Source of the DNA: Zerene cesonia
Lineage: Eukaryota; Arthropoda; Insecta; Lepidoptera; Pieridae
Length of the DNA: 64,000 bases
NCBI RefSeq assembly: GCF_012273895.1
Contig: NC_052115.1
Span: forward strand, 6,689,183-6,753,182
Reading direction: 5' to 3'
Below the pieces are notes generated by a model. That model ran no database searches and had not been told where the DNA came from. It saw only the letters and a list, made by a program, of their open reading frames with translations. The translations under genes and the position numbers were made by a program. Positions 37,621-50,708 of the stretch are shown here, in pieces; the first letter of the stretch is position 1; each line of letters starts with the position of its first letter.

Positions 37621-37757
37621 TTAGAAATTAAAACCTTTTTAACGGACTGACATGGTCTCCCCGTGACCACGCTCGCTGTAAAGTGTTCGAAACGTCGGGT
37701 TAATAATGTAATGAATAAATCGCGTTTAAAATCCGATAAAAAGTGTTTAATTTCTAA
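37621..37757 (+). mobile_element. TIR element (MITE-like) with 26-bp terminal inverted repeats
   Basis: The left end TTAGAAATTAAAACC (37621-37646) and the right end ending TTTAATTTCTAA (37732-37757) are inverted repeats matching at 23 of 26 positions. The core is CCCCGTGACCACGCTCGC and GTGTTCGAAACGTCGGG. It is preceded by GATTTTACGCGAGTATTG, which is also found next to the copy at 43030, so the true element may start about 20 bp earlier. It is non-coding and needs a transposase in trans. Confidence 0.8.
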
Positions 37758-38134
37758 ACTATATAAAATATTATCAAACGCTTTGAGTTAACGTTACGTA
37801 CGCTCAGGGATTCTAATTATTTCTACATTGGAAAACTTTTTAATCCCATCGTATATACTAATTTTGCAAAAAAGAATTATGCATAGTATAATTGTATGTT
37901 TATTTTTCAATTACATTGTAAGCATGGTGATATAAGTGTTATACTGTTAAAATCCGTTTTCCGTCACAATGCGTTTTCTCAACTTATAACTTTGCGAGGA
38001 CATGTCCATATTTTGATATTGATATAGCTTTTGTTTTATTATAACTACAGGATTATTCTTAAACAATTATAAACATAAGCAAATAATTATTTTTTACAAA
38101 AGCTAAACCATTCAAATTGACAGAACTTGATTAA

Positions 38135-38275
38135 ATTGAAATGGACCAACACCGAAAGCACCAGCTTTCAAATAAAATATAGTTCAAATCATTACACCCC
38201 GATGAAGTTGCTGAGCTAACAAACCGAAAAATATTAAAATTGACAACCTCTTTTTTTCGAAGTCGGTTGATAAGG
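38135..38275 (+). repeat. GAAGTCGGTTGAAAA-type repeat
   Basis: ATGGACCAACACCGAAAGC, ACCAGCTTTCAAATAAAA, ACCTCTTTTTTTCGAAGTCG and GTTGATAAGG. Confidence 0.65.
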
Positions 38276-38860
38276 CGAAATCACCCCAAAGCGCATAGTA
38301 CTTGTTAAACATTGCTGCATTCTAGCATACCTATTCAACGTTCTGGTTACCACCGTTTATTCTATAGCGTCCAGGGAGATATTTTTGTCAACTTAGTAAA
38401 GTAAGCAATTTTGTACGAAGCTGGTATAGTGCTAGTTTAAATTATTGTTGTAGTTTGCAGTCTCCGTAGTTTTTCTAAAACAAAACGGTAGGTAATTTTA
38501 TCAGTATTCAGTATTAAACATATTGTGTTCTATAAAATCGTGTATGTAATTAATTTTGTTGTAATAGCAATATACAAATGTTCAGTATTAATATGTAACA
38601 GACAGTATAAAGTGAAATAATGCAATAATTTTTGAAATGAGAATCTCTCTAGCTCCTTTTAAAGAGTATTACAACACGACTAAAACTGACGCGACTTGCA
38701 GCAATTTCAGGCGCAGTCCGACAGAGAGGGTCACAGTGGACATGAAAAATCGTACTATCGACTATTCTTATACAAAAAGTAATTTTCTGCCCATGGTCGC
38801 GATGCTTTTCATATTTTATTCATTAACCACAATTATCAACACCGTGTAACGGTTCTACTG

Positions 38861-39160
38861 TTCTTTTTTTTCGATACCACCGACAATGAATATTTGGAGA
38901 GGCATAAGGTCCATTGCAGATGATACGCCTCTACAAATGGATTGGCCGACTTTTTGGGAGGAGATTTAGAAAGGATTGGCGATAGGAATAAAGGAAAGGA
39001 CTGGGAAGGGTAAGGAAAAGGATATGGGCCTCCGGCTCCCCCACTCACCAAACGTAACACAGCAGAATGCTATTTCACGCCGGTCTTCTGTGGGGGTGTG
39101 GTACTTCCCCGGTGCGAGCTGGCCCGATTCGTGCCGAAGCGTGCTCGACTACCACAGATT
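38861..39160 (-). mobile_element. Poly(A)-tailed SINE, minus strand, with T-run
   Basis: It starts with a T-run (the poly(A) tail on the other strand), then GAGAGGCATAAGGTCC, CTCCGGCTCCCCCACTCACC and CGTGCCGAAGCGTGCTCG. The 5' end is nearly complete. The 3' consensus near the tail is altered. Confidence 0.85.
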
Positions 39161-39406
39161 CAAACTCAAACATTTGTTAATATTCGATTAAACTTCTTAT
39201 AGAAGCACCTTCGAATAGTCATAAAACAGTTTCCATATTTACTACCGGTTCAAATATTATCAGCCATTTCTCCAATAAAAGAAGACTTCTGTTATATAAT
39301 GTAAGCAACAATGTTAAGCATTGTACCCGGCTAGGCCGACTGAAAGAAAGAAAATGTCCTTTAACTTTCAAGTAACTTTAGAATGCTGCGCTAATACGTT
39401 GAATTA

Positions 39407-39545
39407 TCCTACTAATAAACGCGAAAGTTTTCAAGAAAGTGTGGACGTTTGATACTCGTTCACACATGTAACGTAGATTATACCCTGGATTAACACATAG
39501 CCTACATTATAGTCGGGCACTGCGCGAGTGAAGCCGCAGGTTCCA
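39407..39545 (+). mobile_element. Helitron-like repeat, shortened
   Basis: TCCTACTAATAAACGCGAAAG and AGAAAGTGTGGACGTTTG at the left, then CGGGCACTGCGCGAGTG and AAGCCGCAGG at the right. The final CAGCTAGT is lost. Confidence 0.65.
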
Positions 39546-40949
39546 GCAACCAACAAAAAACATAAATCATTCCTCTCAATCTATGATTAATGCCTTGATT
39601 GATTTGCAAGGGGTTTGTTAAAAGGGTCTACAGAACATTCAGATGATCCTTTTCCTCGATTTGTGGCTTCCTTGACGGGTTCTGTTTCAGGTTAGTAATG
39701 GCTGCATTCAATCACAACCCGTCTGCGGCGCAAGAAAGTTACATTATAAACAGATGTCGACGGTCGGGCGTAATTCAGGCTGCCAGTTGTGTCGTTATCA
39801 ATTCAATAAATTCTTTCAATTATATGGACGCGAACCGAAAACTGTACGCATATAAACTTTGGAAATGAAGATTAAAATGGAGTCTTGCTGGTCTTGTACG
39901 TACTTCTGAGTAATCTTTTGTTTCATTGATAAACAACGAATAAAAACAATAATAAGAGTATCGGCCAAATGTTCTTTTAAATATTACTTTGCTTGGATTG
40001 AAATAAATATTCAAAAATCTATCCTGTTTCAATTTATGAGAATTTATCATTTGTAATCGTATTCATTTTGATGAAATTACACGTAAATGTGAAAAACTGC
40101 GAATAAAATATTTAATCTTAACAAGTCGATATATACGTTTCTATAAATAACTATATCTTAACTACATTTCTTTGTTTGATTTCCACATAAGGAAAGCTTC
40201 TTCTATGTTACCTATTTGAAATATATAAACGGATCAATAACGTATAATTCAACAGACAAATTCTTTAGAAATCCATTGCATAAGAGAAGGGGACGCATAT
40301 CAAATTATGTACTTCTCTATCAAACTAACCTGCCATTCCCGACCGCCTGTCTGTCTGTTCGTTAAGTTACGTTACTTTTCTCAGAAATGGATGGAAGTAT
40401 TATGCAAATTTAATATTAATCAAATTCTCAGATTAACAAGCCTCTCAAGCTATTGAATAATCAAAATGCTATATCATCGCAATCAAAAGATACCAACGTT
40501 TATGCGGCATGGTTTGAAATTTGCATAAGATTTTAATCTAATTAATTTATTCTCATCTGTTCGATGCCTATTGTATTGTTAATGTATGAATGTGTGGGTT
40601 TATGTTACCTTCATAAAAAAATGAATTAAATTTTTATTATTTATGTTTTGTCATACAGATTAAACCTGTAATCAATAAAACATTGAAATTAATCTATGTT
40701 TGGCAAGAAGCAGTCTCAGCATATGTTAACGATCATGTAAGAAGAAACAAATGTTATACATGGATCGGCAGGATTGTAGTACCTGCTGAAGCTAGACCTC
40801 TTCACCATATTATTAAGGACAACCATATTTTGTCGCTTCGTTTATTTTCATCCGTGCATAAATGTTTATGTCTATATAGTAGTATATTTAAAAACATGAT
40901 ATAACATACCTAATTACATACTCTAGGAATTTTCCGTTTCTCGTGGCCG
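39546..40949. other. Intergenic, no gene seen (39.5-40.9 kb)
   Basis: No supported coding sequence. The frame at 40683-40904 shows no recognisable domain. Confidence 0.5.
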
Positions 40950-41247
40950 TTTTTAAGGTTCCATAATCAAAGAGTAGAAGGATCCTGTTATTATAATTAT
41001 TACAAAGACTACGTCTGTCCGTCTATCACCAGGCCAATCCAATGAACCGTGACAGACGGTTGAAATTTCAGAAAATTCTGAAATCTATTTCTGTTGCATT
41101 TATAATAAAAAGTCGAGGTTAAGCAACGGATGGCATGATAATAAATTAGACAGGTAACCAAATTTTTTCTTTAGGTCATTAATTTTCTTCGGAACCGTAA
41201 GTGTCGCGAGTTTAATTCGCACTTTCCGATTGTTTTACAATTTTTTG
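40950..41247 (+). repeat. GGTTCCGTA-type interspersed repeat
   Basis: AAGGTTCCATAATCAAAGAG, CGTCTGTCCGTCTATCACC, GTGACAGACGGTTGAAATTTC, TTAAGCAACGGATGGC and TTCGGAACCGTAAGTGTCGC. The most complete copy of the three. Confidence 0.65.
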
Positions 41248-41880
41248 TCACATACAATCATAAAATGCAATATATGAAATATCCATCACAATAAAGTAAT
41301 TTTAAATGTTATTTATATTGGTCTAAATAAAAACCGTGGCCTAATCCGCTGGGAAAGGGCCAGGATTATCACACTGATTTGTTAAGTCGGCGTAATTGTG
41401 GTTTGCGGTTCTCATTTACAATTCGCTGTAATAATATTTCTAATTGCTTTATATGTCAGTTATTTAACTGGACGTCTGTGTAACCTCCCTCTTCCTTCTC
41501 CCTAAAAAGGGAGGGTGATTGTTTTCATACTCTAGCAATATAGATATCAAATATAAGTAAAGCAGAAAAATTGGCAATCTGGTTTTTAATTATTTAACTT
41601 TTTTAAACGAATTTATAATTCATGTTACGACAAACTGATCACAATTTGTATACCTACATTTTATGTTATTTTAAATTTATATTTAAATTTGTAAAGTAAA
41701 CTAAACTATGAATACCTAAATCGCAAACAAACAATCCAAAAACCTTCTAAATGCGTTCAACCATTCTTAAGTCACAATCACATCATCGGTGTTTCGTCCG
41801 AAAAAACAGCCTATAAATCCTCAAAATAAAGCCAAATACACACAATGGTTTTTTAATACATAACATAAAAAAATGTTAAT

Positions 41881-41947
41881 GCGCGGTGGTCATCACCTAA
41901 CGATAAGTGGATAACCTGCTCTTTTGCTCGTTGTGGCATAAAAAAGT
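41881..41947 (+). mobile_element. Related SINE 3' end (different subfamily)
   Basis: GCGCGGTGGTCATCACC, then TAACCTGCTCTTTTGCTCG and GTGGCATAAAAAA. It shares the general plan of the poly(A)-tailed family but has a distinct final 30 bp. Confidence 0.55.
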
Positions 41948-42079
41948 CATCTCACAGGACTTTCTTTTACATACCTACATTCTACATAAAGATTTTATTT
42001 TTAAATAGTAGCACGAATGACGAACTTTTATTATTTAGGTCTTGGAGTGATTTCCATTCAACTTTTTTTTTCAATCCAA

Positions 42080-42282
42080 TCCTATTATCCTATTATACTA
42101 ATATTATAAATGCGAAAGTTTATAAAGATGTGTGTGTGTTTTTGCTCTTTCACGCAAAAATTACTCAAGCGATTGCAATGAAATTTGGTACGTAGATAGC
42201 TGGACAACTGGAATAACATATAAGCAATTTTTATCCCTATCCCTATATTATATATATTAGTGAAACCGCGGGGCGCAGATAG
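42080..42282 (+). mobile_element. Helitron-like repeat, complete
   Basis: TACTAATATTATAAATGCG, CTTTCACGCAAAAATTACTC and ATGAAATTTGGTACGTAG, ending GAAACCGCGGGGCGCAG. It is the same subfamily as 14968, with a small deletion near the 3' end. Confidence 0.8.
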
Positions 42283-42589
42283 TTTTTTTATAAATCAGCA
42301 GTAGGAACGCACGGAATCATAAAGTGCCGAAAGGGCGATGTAAATCCTAATGAAACGCAAATTCTTTTGTCAGTTATTTAGCTTACACGTTCACGCATAG
42401 CTTATCCACGTTAAATTTAATGTTTTTTTCGTGACAACGACCTCATCAAATTCATTTAAAGTGCTTCGGAATTAAATTATAAAGAGTTTGTGATATGATT
42501 TTGTTCTCTCTATTATAAGTGGGATATTTATTTTTTATATTGATAGTTGGCGCTAAATTTTGTCTCCTTTATTTCGAACGTACATTATT

Positions 42590-42714
42590 CTAGGAGTATG
42601 CCGTTTCATCGGGATCACACGTATCCAACAGTGAAAGAATTTTTAAATCGGAAGAGTTGTTTCTGAGATTAGCATAGCCAACACACAAACATACTCTTCA
42701 ACTTTAAATGAATG
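42590..42714 (-). mobile_element. Helitron-like fragment, second subfamily, reversed
   Basis: The reverse complement contains TGTGTTGGCTATGCTAATCTC, GAAACAACTCTTCCG and AAAATTCTTTCACTGTTGG, the order seen at 23726. Confidence 0.6.
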
Positions 42715-43029
42715 TATAAGTGTATTATGTATGACTGAATATGTAGTTATCTCATTCAAATTGAATAATAAAATAGAGACTAAAGTTGAATCGTCTTAGT
42801 TCACAATTTCATCCAACATCTTGTACTTAGTGCTCTTGAAATCCCCGGTTTCTTAACGTTTGTGGGTAATTACCCCGGGATTCGGGGCATTCAGCCAAAA
42901 TGCATCCTTTTTGGATAATTAAACCTAGCTGCGGACATGCCTTAGTCGTCTTAGTAAAGGAAAAACTACTCGAAAGAAAGACTATACTGAATATTTTTTT
43001 GTATTCGATTTTACGCGAGTTATATACCC

Positions 43030-43146
43030 TTAGAAATTAAAGACTTTTTAATGGATTTTAAAAGCGATTTTTTCATTATACTCGACTTTACAGCGAGCGT
43101 GGTCACGTGGAGACGGAGTCTCGTTAAAAAGTCTTTAATATATGAA
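43030..43146 (-). mobile_element. TIR element, second copy, reversed
   Basis: TTAGAAATTAAAGACTTTTT at the left, the reversed core ACAGCGAGCGTGGTCACG, and a right end GTTAAAAAGTCTTTAAT that inverts the left end. It is preceded by GATTTTACGCGAGTTATA. Compared with 37621, part of the core (the GTTCGAAACG segment) is deleted. Confidence 0.75.
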
Positions 43147-46100
43147 ACAGTAGAAATGGGACTTTTTAATCTTTGAATGTGATAAGAAACTATCCACGCT
43201 TAATCGAGGAAATAATGAACTTTATTTAATTGGGAAGATGGAAAGGGGTTTCCCTGGAATTCCCTTGAAATTTTGTAACATTTCTACCCCATGCTGCAAA
43301 AAGGGGTTATAAAAAATTACGTACCTAATGCTTTTTTTTCGTTATAATTTTTATATGCCTTCACAATTTCGGATGAATAGTTTAAATTTTCTATATAAAT
43401 GACATAGCCTGGATAAATAACGTAATTTATTTGATTCTAGCTTGATTTTATACGAGACTACTAGTATCTTTTTATTTTACAAATAAATACAAATAAATTC
43501 GTCTGTTAGGCGCTTTAAAAGCTGAATCCAACGCACGTAAACACTACGTGCATTGAATGAAGGTTTAGCTCAAACCGATGCACTTAAGTTTTAAAATTCA
43601 TAGAGAATTTTATCTGAAATTTATTCCTCTTTTAAAAGACTTTTACTGATTTAGTGCTCGCATAATCAATGCTGTATTGTTGATGCATTTCCAATAATTA
43701 TAGGATTATTCGAAGTACTGTGAAATGGTGATACGCGTGAATTTATCGTTTTGTTGTAATAAAAAGTTGAAAATTTTAGAAATTGATATTGGTCAAGACT
43801 CATAAATACTAGTTGCTTGATATACACATATTATAAAATATACAATATGTATATTTTATTTTGTAATACTTTATTTATCTTTTAGTATGGATGCGGTTGC
43901 TAATCGCAGTTGCTAATTACAAAATGGATGTGAGAAAATATAAGAGAAAAACAGAAGAGAGAGAACTGGCTCACACGACGAACTTTGTCTTGTTTGAAAT
44001 CTCAGGAATTTTCTAGTTAATTTTCTTTTTTTTTTGACATTTTTATCAAGGGATAAACAGATCACAGATAGATCCAGTGCAGTAGGGATTCAACGTACAT
44101 ACAATTTATCTCAACAAACGCTACTTAATCACAACCACATTTTCTTAATTAAACAAAACTATAGTAAGTCTAATTCCACATGTCGTTTCTAGTAAATTCT
44201 CAACCTCTCCGTGGTGGGAAGTGCGACCGACGCGAGCCAGCCAATTTCCGCGCCGCATCAATAACTGTGTGTTTGCTATATTCCCTCTGACTCCCTCTGA
44301 GAAATACTTAATCCAGTAAGATAAAACGCTAGACCTGGCTACGAGTACTACTTTATTAAATAAATTGAAGCTAAGGAATGTCTGCTCCCTTGGTTTCAAA
44401 TTCGTTTTTCTAGTCGCTTAGCTTAAGGTGACTTCGTGAGCTAACAGCTAGTTTCGTAATGCCTTAAAGTACATGAATAACCACTGCAAAATACATAAAA
44501 ATCTATGATATGCCTCTGGATATAAACTAATTTCATTTAAACCTCGATGCTGCACATTTAATACGATGGGAAAACATAACAAAAGTATAAATATTTCTTA
44601 GAACGAATATAAAACATGCCAATATGATATTTTTTGGAATTTAGCAGCGTTTTTTTTTTTAATAAATTCATATTTTAAAGCGATGATATTTACACATACA
44701 AAGTTTATTATTAATTGAAAATTCCTCATTTCCCTTACAGCATAATTTTAATTGAGTCCGATTGTACACAATTGCACATTAAATATATTTTACTTGAGGC
44801 TATTTTTAAACCAATCAATGGGTAAATCTGTTTAAAAATACACTTCATCTCTGATATAGATGACGTCACTAACTTATGTAGATGGATAAAATATGTGATG
44901 GAATTTTTTACTCAAAATATAATAAATATAAGAACTATATTATTAAAACAGACTGAGTAGATTTAATCGTAGAAAACGCGATTTATTCAATTATATTCTT
45001 TTTAATGTCATATCTCGAATGAACTTCTCATCGAATTTGGCCACATGAGGCGTATAATGTCGTTATCAAATCTTTCAGAATTCTTCACTCTATATTCACA
45101 TATATAACAAACAAGGAAAAAACATCCTATTATAGAAAAATATTGTTATTAACGTTGTAATTTTTTCCTATTATATGCTTTATATCATACGAAATAAATT
45201 ATATTTTGGATTTTCTTTCGCAATTTCAACGGTTAATCTTTCAGGCTCGTCGCAGCTGCGTCAAATGCGAACTAATTAAAAAACATTGCTTAAATATTCA
45301 TTTAGTATCTCTATTGAGATACTGAGCTGTACTTTCGTAGGAAGATATTAGAAAACAGAAAAATAGAAAGAAAATTCGTTCAGTTTAAAGTTTATTTGAA
45401 CTGAAATGTAGTGGCCTGGCATTGAAAAGGGATCATCAGCATATGCTGCATCTACATCGCAGACGCAGCGCTGATTTTCAGCAGTCCCCCATTTTAAGTG
45501 GAAAACAGTTCTTATAATAATAATCGTAAGACCTATAATAATGAGAGTTATTATAAATATTAAATACTAGTTTCTCAAAAACGAATGCATAAGAATTTAG
45601 AAAATAAACATTGATGGGCGTGCTTCATTTGTTGTGTTCTTTTATGTGTGTAACTACGCATATAAAACGTTTATCATGCACTGTAGAGTTAGATCATTTA
45701 GTTTATTAAAATTTGATGTTATGCTATAGCTTTCGTACTATTTAATTATAATGTATGCATCTAGGTTGTTATGTTTGTAGTCTCCGAATGCAATCGTGAC
45801 GTTATCATGAATGGCTGTAATTTCTCTCTCATACCAGATGATTGGAATTCTTGAAAACATACCAAAAGACTCGCTTTCAAGCAGCGCTGATCCATGTTAA
45901 ATATGATATTACATAAATAAAATTTCACTTCATTCTCATACCTAGCGATTTATTCTAACCGACCAAGGTTTTGATCTTCTAAATATTTGTAATTGAAATA
46001 ACAAATACGTTTACCTTGACATAAATTAGTGACTGTTCGTAACACATTAACGGATCGAGTCCAAAAGCGAAACGTTTTCATCATTCATGCTATCATTAAT

Positions 46101-46309
46101 GACAGCTTACAGTCCACCATATGATAGGTACGATGACCAAAATACAAACGAACGTTTCAAGGTTGGACGTCCTATAAAATGGCCGTAACGTCAGATGGTT
46201 AATAAGATTCAAAACTGTCTTATTGACTGTACTTACAGAAGGTTGGGTTAAGTGGATCTCGAGGGTAGAACACTACTTGATAAAGCACACAACACTATTG
46301 AACTGTATA
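43147..46309. other. Intergenic, no gene seen (43.1-46.3 kb)
   Basis: The minus-strand frame at 44145-44399 is an open stretch over a slightly GC-richer segment (44190-44300) with no recognised domain. The rest is AT-rich. Confidence 0.5.
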
Positions 46310-46440
46310 CGGAGTGTGGAAGAGAAGTGGCGTGTAAAATTAGCGAAGCTACGAATGTGGAGCGGCGCGTGATAACTGGTCGAGAGATCGGCAGAGACTG
46401 GGCGTCCCAACGGCGCCGGGCGCCGCCCGCCCCTCGCCTT
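46310..46440. other. GC-rich island in AT-rich DNA
   Basis: The 60 bases at 46381-46440 are about 77% G+C, far above the surroundings, and include two GGCGCC sites one base apart (46412-46424). No repeat family is recognised. The open frames through it on both strands begin at non-ATG codons and lack a supportable exon structure. It may be a promoter or CpG-type island, a first exon of an unseen gene, or a TE end. Confidence 0.6.
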
Positions 46441-47390
46441 ATCATGAGAAAAATTTATTTAATGGATAATCGCCGCGACGATGCGATATCTATTGAAATT
46501 TTCTTGACGGTTTTAGTAATTGTTGCGGTGAATATGTAATGGATTTATCCATTGTAATATAAAAGCTTGTTTCGAGTTTTCGAAAGGACTCTTCTGTGAT
46601 AAAATCTATAAATGAACTCTACAATTATACAAACTGTAATTTCAATTGATAATTTTGATAGAGATACAGATACTTAGCTACCTATCAATAAAAATATTCG
46701 ATAAATTTACCTAATAACAATCGTCATTTGTATTAAGATCTAAATTAAAAGATTGTCTGACCATTCAACTCGAACTAAGCAAGTTGAAATGATCCAATTC
46801 AAAATCTAACAACAACACAGCACGAACAAACAATAACAATACATTCCATTTATGAAGCTCACGAATGTTTTTAAAAACGTGGAGCTAGAAACTGATGGAG
46901 CAGACAGCGGAATCCACACCCTTCATGCACTGATGCGTTCTGGTCACTTTACGCTCAGCTATTTATATAACCTAATGTCAAACTATATTTATGGTAGCAT
47001 GGTTAACGCAAACGCGTTAAATGGTGACGCAACTCAACAATTGGCAACACACGGCTTGAAGTATTTTTAACGAGGATTGTTTCACTAATACGCGTGGAAG
47101 ATTTATAATCATCAATTACCTTTCATTCTGAATCATCGTGTCGAAACTATAATGGATCGATTTTCTGTAATGGGATAGATAACATTACATGTTACTAATG
47201 CGTTGCTAAGAATAAGATAGAATAAGATTTTCCGATTATTATCTGTGAGATATTATATCTGTTTATTAATAGACTTATGGGGAAAACAGGTGATTAAGGT
47301 GTATTTTTCCTTTGTGTTATTCTTTCTTCATAAAATGATAACTGTGTACCATGAAGGAAAAATAAAGCAATCAAAAATATTAAATGTTAC

Positions 47391-47570
47391 AGCGGGCAAA
47401 CGAACTGGTGAGTCGCCTGATGGGAGCGATAACCCACCGCCCATGAATAATTGCCCGATATGAAAGGTCTTATCTTATAAGGATTGGACAGGGACAGGCC
47501 TCAGGCTTCCCCTACTCACCGTGCAGAACACAGTAGCATGTATACATTATTTCACGCCGATCTGAGTGGA
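47391..47570 (-). mobile_element. Poly(A)-tailed SINE, minus strand, internally deleted
   Basis: AGCGGGCAAACGAACTGG, then AACCCACCGCCCATGAAT, then CCCCTACTCACCGTGCAG and TTATTTCACGCCGATCTG. The order is normal but the segment between the last two parts is shortened. Confidence 0.75.
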
Positions 47571-48079
47571 TATAGGATTTACCTTACATAATAAGCATAG
47601 ACATAGCACAAATAAACTTAATTTAGCACCAAGATTATATACGCTATAATATTTTATTATTATTGATATTCATTACATAACTTATAAAGATTCAAAAATT
47701 ATGCAAAAATAAACTTAATAGAATAGAAAAATATATAAACACATAATGTAATCTTGTGTCAATGACAGCGATCTTCACTAGACAACTGAGGTCTTAAAGC
47801 CCTTTAAATCAATATAGCAATCGAATCATATTTCACTTCACGTCAAATATCCTAAAAAAACTAAATCGAGTAACAAAACAAAAATAAGGTCAGCTTGGCG
47901 ATTTCGAATTATGAAAATTAACACACAATTTTTTAGAATCAATCATCATTATCTAGGTATAAAACGATTAAATACATGCTACCATATTAAAACATTCGTT
48001 TATTATGATAGCCACATTAAATCAAGAAAAAATGAGAGAAATTAAAAATATTATATGTTTATTCAAGGATTAACTCCGA

Positions 48080-48112
48080 ATATATATATATATTTATAGA
48101 TAGATATATATA
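48080..48112 (+). repeat. (AT)n / (ATAG)n microsatellite
   Basis: An AT run followed by TATAGATAGATATATATA. Confidence 0.8.
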
Positions 48113-48420
48113 TTTTCGATTATTGTCTTCCATAAATTTCGAAAGCTTGATGCCAACATGGCGGATTAGAGTCAAAAATATCCGATTCGTTCATCAATTT
48201 TTGAGATGTATAAATCTGGTTTAAAGGCAGAAGAATTGTGTTTAAAATAACAATTTTCTTTAACTCTATATCAGGATATAGAATATCAGGATATAGGTAA
48301 ATCAGGATATATTTGATATGTTTATACCTAACTGATTTATTATTTCGTGCGATCGTTGTAGCAGTTGAAACCTTTGTTGAAAGTAATGAATCAACAAAAG
48401 CTCAATATTTTTATGTACTA

Positions 48421-48600
48421 AACGCGGGCTACCAATCTTTTGTTTCGACGCGACAACCACCGCCCACATTTGCAGAAATAGTACCCCCGTAATGATATTA
48501 ACGTAATTGTATAATGGGTAAGTAAAATAGGATTGATGACGGAATTAAAGAAGTGGATTTGGACGGTTAGTTGAAGGAATAGGCTTCGTTCTCCTTTGAT
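48421..48600 (-). mobile_element. Old, diverged copy of the poly(A)-tailed SINE
   Basis: GCGGGCTACCAATC, ACCACCGCCCACATTTGCAG and GGATTGATGACGGAATTAAAG keep the layout of the reversed element. The minus-strand open frames here are this repeat. Confidence 0.6.
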
Positions 48601-49065
48601 TTGATAATAAAAAAATATCAATTAAATTGTATATGATATGGACAATGTTTACAACTTCATTTAAAATGTTGACTTCTATAATATATCGATGTCTATCACA
48701 AATTTTCTTAAAAACATATGAACTGACATATAGTTTACCTATACAAGAAAGCGCTAGCGGAAAAGCCGAGAACACAAAAGATAATAACAAACATTTTGCT
48801 GAAATAGCATCCATGAAATAACATAAAAATGAATCAATGATACAATATAAAAAGATCAGTCACTGTTACATCCTGGAAGAGGCGCGAAAGTTATTATTTA
48901 TTATTATAGATAGCTATGGGATAACTTTTCCTTTTACATGATAACTAAGTGTAAAAGATCGAAAAGAAATAGTAAGTTCTTGAGTTACTTCATTGAGCTT
49001 TTATTCGTGTAACGGAAAAAGGAAAAGGGGAAATGGGGTGTGCACAGGCGCGATAAATAAATATA

Positions 49066-49248
49066 TACTAGTTACACGTCCCGCCTCCGCCCAGCTAGTC
49101 GTTTATCGTAATAGAAGTAATATAAAATATCCTATCTTTTAAGTGAGGTCAAACTGCATATGGTGTGCAAATTTGATTAAAATCGGTTGAGTAGTTTGGG
49201 AGTCCATCGAGGACAAACAAAGTGACACAAGTAATTTGAATATATTAT
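49066..49248 (-). mobile_element. Helitron-like repeat, reversed
   Basis: ACTAGTTACACGTCCCGCC, CCCAGCTAGTCG, ATCCTATCTTTTAAGTGAGG and TTAAAATCGGTTGAGTAGTTTGG, then GGACAAACAAAGTGAC. Two CTAGT motifs near the start suggest nested ends. Confidence 0.65.
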
Positions 49249-50708
49249 GATTTTGGATATTGCCCATTTTTTGTATGTATTAATCATCTCCATTGTATAT
49301 CCAAGTAATTCTGCGTTTAAAAAACAGCTGGAGGAAAGTCTCGTTCTTGAAAGCTGCAGAAGGCTGAGAAAGAAAGTGTCTCTTTAATTATAATTTAAAG
49401 ACAAGACAGTCCAGATAGGTTTTGAAACTGAAAATAAATTGTAGTAGGATCGACCAATTGGGAAAAGAAGAAAATTTTTCACATAATTAATTTAGATTAT
49501 GCAAAAAAAGTATAAAAGTAACTTTTTTTATACCTGTAATTATTAAATTATCTAGAACACAGAACGCGTAATTGTGTAGTTTTGCTGGAATTCAGCAAAT
49601 CCTTTTTTTTACCCATAAAAGTCCCCTCCCCGCTACCCTCAACTTCTGGCTTCAGATGACTGAAATTTATTACTATACTTTATATATTTTTTTTACAATT
49701 TAAATGCTTTCTACGCTGTCTATATAGAATCGAAATATATAATAGTAAGACGATTGATTTGATCTTGAATACACTATGCATATTATATAGATCAGATACT
49801 AGAAAGACTTTTGTCGTTTGAGTGCTTATCACACAATATTTTCAATCAGAGAAACAATAGAGTCGTATTTATATATGACAATCTTCATGACAATGGACTA
49901 TACTCCCCACCTACCCTACACAGATAACCATTATCTTTGGGAAAACGCTATTAGATGTATTTTATATGAAAACTATGTAGCTGTTACTCGCAGCTTCAAC
50001 CGCTTTGTCAATAGTCTTCTAACAAATGAATCTTAAAAATTTACAAAGTTCCATATTTATTATTTATATGAGTAAGAAAACGGCATTCATTTTCACGGAA
50101 TCTTCCTTAAATGTAACTAAAATAGCAGCACTACGAAAAATACACATATTTCATATTGCAGCGGCACTTGCTTTCTCAGCAGACATACGAAAGACTCAAA
50201 ACTACACAAACAATTCTATCATTTACATTTTTAGAGATTTTTAGGGAATTTGGTTGGAGCTTTAGGTAGAAAAGTCTTTAAGAGTTTGGATCACTGCAAG
50301 GTTTAATAGACAATAATTCAGATGAACTTAGAATAACATCAAGTATATAGATGTATCTACATACTTACTTTGATTAACTCAAATCGTTCAAGCGAAATTG
50401 TTTAATTAAAAGAAAACACACTTTGATGGAAGCAGTCGCACGAATCGCATTAGGCACACATTTCCTTGTTTACTTAAATCACTTTATGTAAATTGAACAT
50501 ACAAATGCATATTAAGTATATATTTATACGAGTCTTTTTACATTGATTCGGAGTATATTTTCATGTTTGTTTTATCTAATTAGATCTATCTTATGAGTGT
50601 AAAAATATTTGTGTTCTCATTTCAAATGCAAGTAAAAATTATTAGGAAATAGCAAGCTTTCGGTTTTTATGGCGCAAATAACGTTTATTGTTATATTATA
50701 TTAATTGG

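Noticed and set aside
44145..44399. 84-codon minus-strand frame
   Set aside because: No recognised domain. It lies in isolated sequence without partner exons.
46252..46539. 95-codon open frame in the GC-rich island
   Set aside because: It begins at GTG directly after an in-frame stop, shows no domain, and has an equally long frame on the other strand.
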